From an uncultured bacterium (GTDB taxonomy: Bacteria; Spirochaetota; Spirochaetia; Sphaerochaetales; Sphaerochaetaceae), in assembly GCA_905215015.1 (NCBI GenBank), contig CAJMOS010000015.1, positions 1 through 34,110 of the forward strand: DNA of 34,110 nucleotides. Reading direction: 5' to 3'. Position 1 is the stretch's first letter. Every line of letters begins with the position of its first letter. A program made the position numbers and the translations under genes. The notes under the pieces were generated by a model, which saw only the letters and a list, made by a program, of their open reading frames with translations, had not been told where the DNA came from and searched no databases. Shown here piece by piece: positions 31,319 to 34,110 of the stretch.

Positions 31319-32842
31319 ATGACGAAGAAACCCAATATCCTGTTTATCCTTTCCGATGACCAAGGGGCGTGGGCCCTGCACAGCGCAGGATGCGACGAGC
31401 TGCAGACTCCGAATCTGGACCGGCTCGCGGAGCGGGGGACCCGGTTCGAGAACTTCTTCTGCGTCTCTCCGGTGTGTTCTCCGGCACGTGCCTCCATCTT
31501 CACCGGAACCATTCCCTCCGTGCATGGGATCCAGGATTGGCTGCGTGGAGGCAACATCGACCTTGGACAGCATCCGTCCCTCAAAGGGGATGCCCGCTAT
31601 GCAGGTGAAAGCAAGACGATTCCTTATCTGGAAGGGCTGACCTGCTATACGGACATTCTAGCCAAAGCGGGCTATCGGTGCGGTCTCTCGGGCAAGTGGC
31701 ACATGGGCGACAGCGTCCATCCCCAGCATGGGTTCACCGAATGGTACACCATCGCCAAAGGCGGCTGTCCCTACTATAAGCCGGACATGGTCCGCGACGG
31801 GAACATCGAGACTCTGGAGGGACAGTATGTCACCGACCTGATTACCGATGACGCCATCGGCAACCTCCGGAGGTATGCAAAGGGAAACCAGCCTTTCTAC
31901 CTGAGCGTCCACTACACGGCTCCCCATGCACCCTGGGACGAGGCGAACCATCCCAAGAGGTTCCTTGACTTGTACCGGGATACCGACTTCCCCTCGGTCG
32001 CGGACGAGCCGCTCCATCCGTGGCTCACCCTTGCCGCGCCGTACAAACCCGGCCCCGAAGGACGGAAGGAGCAAATCCGCGGCTATTTTGCCGCCATCAC
32101 CGCAATGGATGAAGCCATCGGCAGGATCCTTGCCGAACTTGCAAGGCTCGGACTGGAGGAGGACACCATCGTCGTCTTCACCTCGGACAACGGAATGAGC
32201 CTTGGCCAGCACGGTGTCTGGGGCAAGGGCAACGGGACGTTTCCCCAAAACATGTATGACTCATCGGTAAAGATTCCCTGCGTCATCTCCTGGCCAGGCC
32301 ATGTTCCGCAGGGTCGGGTCGACCAGTCGCTTCTTTCCCACTACGACCTCTTCCCCACCTTCCTCGCGGTACTGGGGCTCACAAAACCAGAAACCTGCCA
32401 ACCGCTTGTCGGCACCAGTTTCGCCGAGCTGTTCCAAGGGCAGGCAATCAGGCAAACAGACCGCCCTGTGGTCGTTTACGACGAGTATGGTCCGGTAAGG
32501 ATGATCCGCACGAAGCGCTGGAAGTACGTCATGCGCATCCCCTACGGTCCGGACGAGCTGTACGATCTTTTCGCCGACCCGGACGAGCATGACAACCGAA
32601 TCGATGATCCCGGGCTGCAGAAGCAAAGGGAGGAACTGCGGGAGCAAATCATTGCGTGGTTCACCACCTATGTGGATCCCGCAAGAGACGCCAGCCATGA
32701 GTGCAATACGGGCTACGGGCAACTGCGGCGTGTGGGGACCAAGAGCGAAGGGAAACCCGTCTTCAGCGAGGAGGGCCCCTACCGGAGGAGCATCCAGGAC
32801 GCGTTTGACCGGTTCGCAAAACCGGACGGGCGGCAACCGTAG
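31319..32842 (+). CDS. Sulfatase, type I (Cys type)
   Basis: Sulfatase of 507 residues. The metal-binding start is NILFILSDDQG (D13, D14), and the maturation motif is C53-S-P-A-R57, with C53 converted to formylglycine; as a Cys type it can be served by anSME under anaerobic conditions. Other family motifs: GLSGKWHMGDS, PFYLSVHYTAPHAPWD, and VVFTSDNGMSLGQHGVWGKG with the metal-binding Asp-Asn pair. There is no signal peptide, so it works in the cytoplasm on imported sugars. ATGs exist at 31313 and 31319; AAGGA is six bases before 31319 but touches 31313, so 31319 is chosen. It differs from the first sulfatase (4046-5386) in length and motifs, so the two probably remove different sulfate groups. 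Confidence 0.94.
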   Translation: MTKKPNILFILSDDQGAWALHSAGCDELQTPNLDRLAERGTRFENFFCVSPVCSPARASIFTGTIPSVHGIQDWLRGGNIDLGQHPSLKGDARYAGESKTIPYLEGLTCYTDILAKAGYRCGLSGKWHMGDSVHPQHGFTEWYTIAKGGCPYYKPDMVRDGNIETLEGQYVTDLITDDAIGNLRRYAKGNQPFYLSVHYTAPHAPWDEANHPKRFLDLYRDTDFPSVADEPLHPWLTLAAPYKPGPEGRKEQIRGYFAAITAMDEAIGRILAELARLGLEEDTIVVFTSDNGMSLGQHGVWGKGNGTFPQNMYDSSVKIPCVISWPGHVPQGRVDQSLLSHYDLFPTFLAVLGLTKPETCQPLVGTSFAELFQGQAIRQTDRPVVVYDEYGPVRMIRTKRWKYVMRIPYGPDELYDLFADPDEHDNRIDDPGLQKQREELREQIIAWFTTYVDPARDASHECNTGYGQLRRVGTKSEGKPVFSEEGPYRRSIQDAFDRFAKPDGRQP

Positions 32843-32862
32843 CCATGGAGGATTCTCGCCCC

Positions 32863-33678
32863 ATGAAAAGAATGCTTGCCTGCCTGCTGGGACTCTTGTT
32901 GTCCGCCCTCCCCTTGTTTCCCTCCCGGAGCGCTCCAAGGCAACTGCAGGATTACGGGGTGTTTCTCGGCCTTGACGCAGGACAGCTTTCCCGGACGGAT
33001 GGATACCGTCTCGTCGTGATCGACCCTGCCGAGGTTCCGGCGCAGGCCATCGTCCGGATGCACCAGGACGGCAAAACGGTGTATGGATATCTCAATATCG
33101 GTTCGATCGAGGTATATCGTCCCTTCTATGACCGTTTCAGGAATCTTTCCCTTGGCACCTATGAGGGCTGGCCGGACGAGCGATGGGTTGATGTGTCCTC
33201 TTCCGCGTGGCAGGACTTCCTCACGGATGAGCTGGGACGACAGTACGTGGACAAGGGCCTCGACGGCCTCTTCCTGGACAATGCCGACGTCTATGACCAC
33301 TATCCTGCCGAAGCGATGTTCCAAGGGCTTTGCACGATTCTGAAAGGGCTCAAGCGGTATCATCTGCCGCTTGTCCTGAACGGCGGCGATACCTTTGCCA
33401 GAAAGTGCATGCAAGAAGGCACCGCCCGGTCGCTGTTTGATGGAATCAATCAGGAATCGGTGTTTACCAGCGTGGATGTCGCAAAGGGAACGTACGGGAA
33501 ACAACCATCATCCATATCGGCCTACTTCCAGGATTATCTCTCTGCGGCGAAGGAATGCGGCTTATCCGTGTATCTGGTGGAATACCGGGCGAGCAAAGCC
33601 CTTGCGAGGCAGATTGACGCATATTGCGCAAAGAACGGTTTCCTTTGGTACAACGCAAAGGGAATCGAACTACGCTAG
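32863..33678 (+). CDS. Secreted GH114/TM1410-like glycosidase (endo-alpha-1,4-polygalactosaminidase family)
   Basis: Secreted protein of 271 residues. MKRMLACLLGLLLSALPLFP is a signal peptide, cut near SRSAP. The remainder follows the small TIM barrel of the GH114 family: VVIDPAEVP with D54, YGYLNIGSIEVYRPFYD with E83, WVDVSSSAWQDFL, and GLDGLFLDNADVYDHY with D139. GH114 was defined by a Pseudomonas enzyme that cuts alpha-1,4-linked polygalactosamine, and related bacterial proteins also act on galactosamine-rich exopolysaccharides. GGAGG lies 11 bases before the ATG at 32863, a long spacing; the in-frame ATG at 32845 has no ribosome site and would spoil the signal peptide. It is the last gene of the operon and is followed by a hairpin. 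It would break a polymer outside the cell, feeding the ABC importer and the NahK-like kinase. Confidence 0.8.
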   Translation: MKRMLACLLGLLLSALPLFPSRSAPRQLQDYGVFLGLDAGQLSRTDGYRLVVIDPAEVPAQAIVRMHQDGKTVYGYLNIGSIEVYRPFYDRFRNLSLGTYEGWPDERWVDVSSSAWQDFLTDELGRQYVDKGLDGLFLDNADVYDHYPAEAMFQGLCTILKGLKRYHLPLVLNGGDTFARKCMQEGTARSLFDGINQESVFTSVDVAKGTYGKQPSSISAYFQDYLSAAKECGLSVYLVEYRASKALARQIDAYCAKNGFLWYNAKGIELR

Positions 33679-33693
33679 ATACATTGCTGCGCC

Positions 33694-33729
33694 TCCCACA
33701 AAAATGGCTCTGTACAGGTTTTTGTGGGA
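33694..33729 (+). terminator. Hairpin after the glycosidase gene
   Basis: TCCCACAAAAA (33694-33704) and TTTTTGTGGGA (33719-33729) are perfect 11-base arms with a 14-base loop, 15 bases after the stop codon. The T-run is inside the stem and not after it, so it is a weak but plausible terminator. The right arm is also the left end of the repeat segment that follows. Confidence 0.45.
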
Positions 33730-33931
33730 TGAAGCGGAAGGAATACAAGGAATCATCGGCGGTATCGTCCAGCCGCATTTGCGCGCTACCAGAGACGACT
33801 GCAACAGAAGGGGTCCGGACACGCAGGACCGCTTTACAGAGTCAGCCTGTTCTTGCATCAAACCTGTCGGAGGCCCTGTCTCCAGAGCGAACAATGTCCC
33901 GCAAGCACTCTCAAAGCCGGTTATCCCACGA
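33722..33931. repeat. Segment with TTGTGGGAT / ATCCCACGA ends, second copy beside tRNA-Gly
   Basis: It has the same left end as the copy at 25542 (TTGTGGGATGAAGCGG, with GGCTC and TACAG just before it) and a similar right end (GGTTATCCCACG against GGCTATCCCACA). The interior is 40 bases longer and does not match visibly. No gene is seen between 33679 and 34038. Both copies stand on the 3' side of an identical tRNA gene. Confidence 0.4.
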
Positions 33932-33995
33932 CATGCTGGTTTGAACAGGAAGGAATGCATCGAAGTTGAAACTCGCGGCCTTCCGATTTGAACAT

Positions 33996-34032
33996 AAAAA
34001 AACAACTTGACTTCCTTTCAGAAATCAAGTTG
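33996..34032 (-). terminator. Terminator of tRNA-Gly gene 2
   Basis: On the minus strand, CAACTTGA pairs with TCAAGTTG (8 pairs) and is followed by seven T in an A/T tract. It is a diverged version of the terminator at 25712-25752, at the same distance from its tRNA. Confidence 0.85.
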
Positions 34033-34038
34033 CTGGAG

Positions 34039-34110
34039 AGCGGGAGACGGGGATCGAACCCGCGACAACCACCTTGGCAAGGTGGAGCTCTACCACTGAG
34101 CCACTCCCGC
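34039..34110 (-). tRNA. tRNA-Gly (anticodon GCC), second copy
   Basis: Identical over all 72 bases to the tRNA at 25757-25828, with the same TTGCCAA anticodon loop. The mature 5' end is the last base of the window, so its promoter lies outside. Confidence 0.97.

Noticed and set aside
1..34110. CRISPR array, prophage or plasmid origin.
   Set aside because: No regularly spaced repeats, no phage structural or integrase genes and no replication protein were seen in the window.

Overview
The window looks like a piece of a free-living, anaerobic, sugar-fermenting spirochaete chromosome, most likely Sphaerochaeta or a close relative. The basis is the style of the secreted binding proteins (signal peptides running into AGG with Ser, Thr and Glu soon after), the density of carbohydrate ABC and TRAP uptake systems, two Cys-type sulfatases and the general gene set. 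This placement is an inference from protein style, not from a marker gene.

Positions 1-8783 hold a glycan-use locus. A minus-strand operon (metallophosphoesterase, sugar-binding protein, two MalF/MalG-type permeases, the last cut by the window edge) diverges from a plus-strand operon (N-sulfoglucosamine-sulfohydrolase-like sulfatase, five-bladed-propeller glycosidase-like protein, amylosucrase-type GH13 enzyme). Positions 8799-9705 are a decayed ISL3-family insertion sequence. Positions 9743-11669 hold a GC-rich pair: a D-2-hydroxyacid dehydrogenase and a sugar-phosphate isomerase/epimerase-like TIM barrel, ending in a clear terminator.

Positions 11742-20201 form a visibly AT-richer block: an alpha/beta hydrolase, a complete DctP-DctQ-DctM TRAP transporter, two overlapping divergent regulators of the CdaR/PucR type, and a LarA-family nickel-pincer racemase/epimerase with its known active-site residues intact. 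The first regulator is the most striking gene in the window. It carries a full DctP-type TRAP solute-binding domain after its helix-turn-helix, has no signal peptide, and lies next to the TRAP operon. The simplest reading is a cytoplasmic one-component sensor that reused a transporter's binding protein as its ligand sensor for a hydroxy acid. The block is followed by an IS21 IstB remnant (20469-20613), so scars of mobile DNA lie on both sides of the 9.7-20.5 kb region.

Positions 20801-25497 hold a sodium:solute symporter with an operator-like palindrome at its predicted start site, a metallo-beta-lactamase-fold protein fused to rubredoxin, a soluble SppA-like protease and an unrecognised protein. 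Positions 25712-34110 are bounded by two identical tRNA-Gly(GCC) genes on the minus strand, each with a similar terminator and a similar inverted-repeat segment. Between them lies a second glycan cassette: a PocR-domain AraC regulator, an N-acetylhexosamine 1-kinase-like enzyme, an ABC importer, a sulfatase and a GH114-like secreted glycosidase. Together these suggest growth on a sulfated, amino-sugar-containing polymer.
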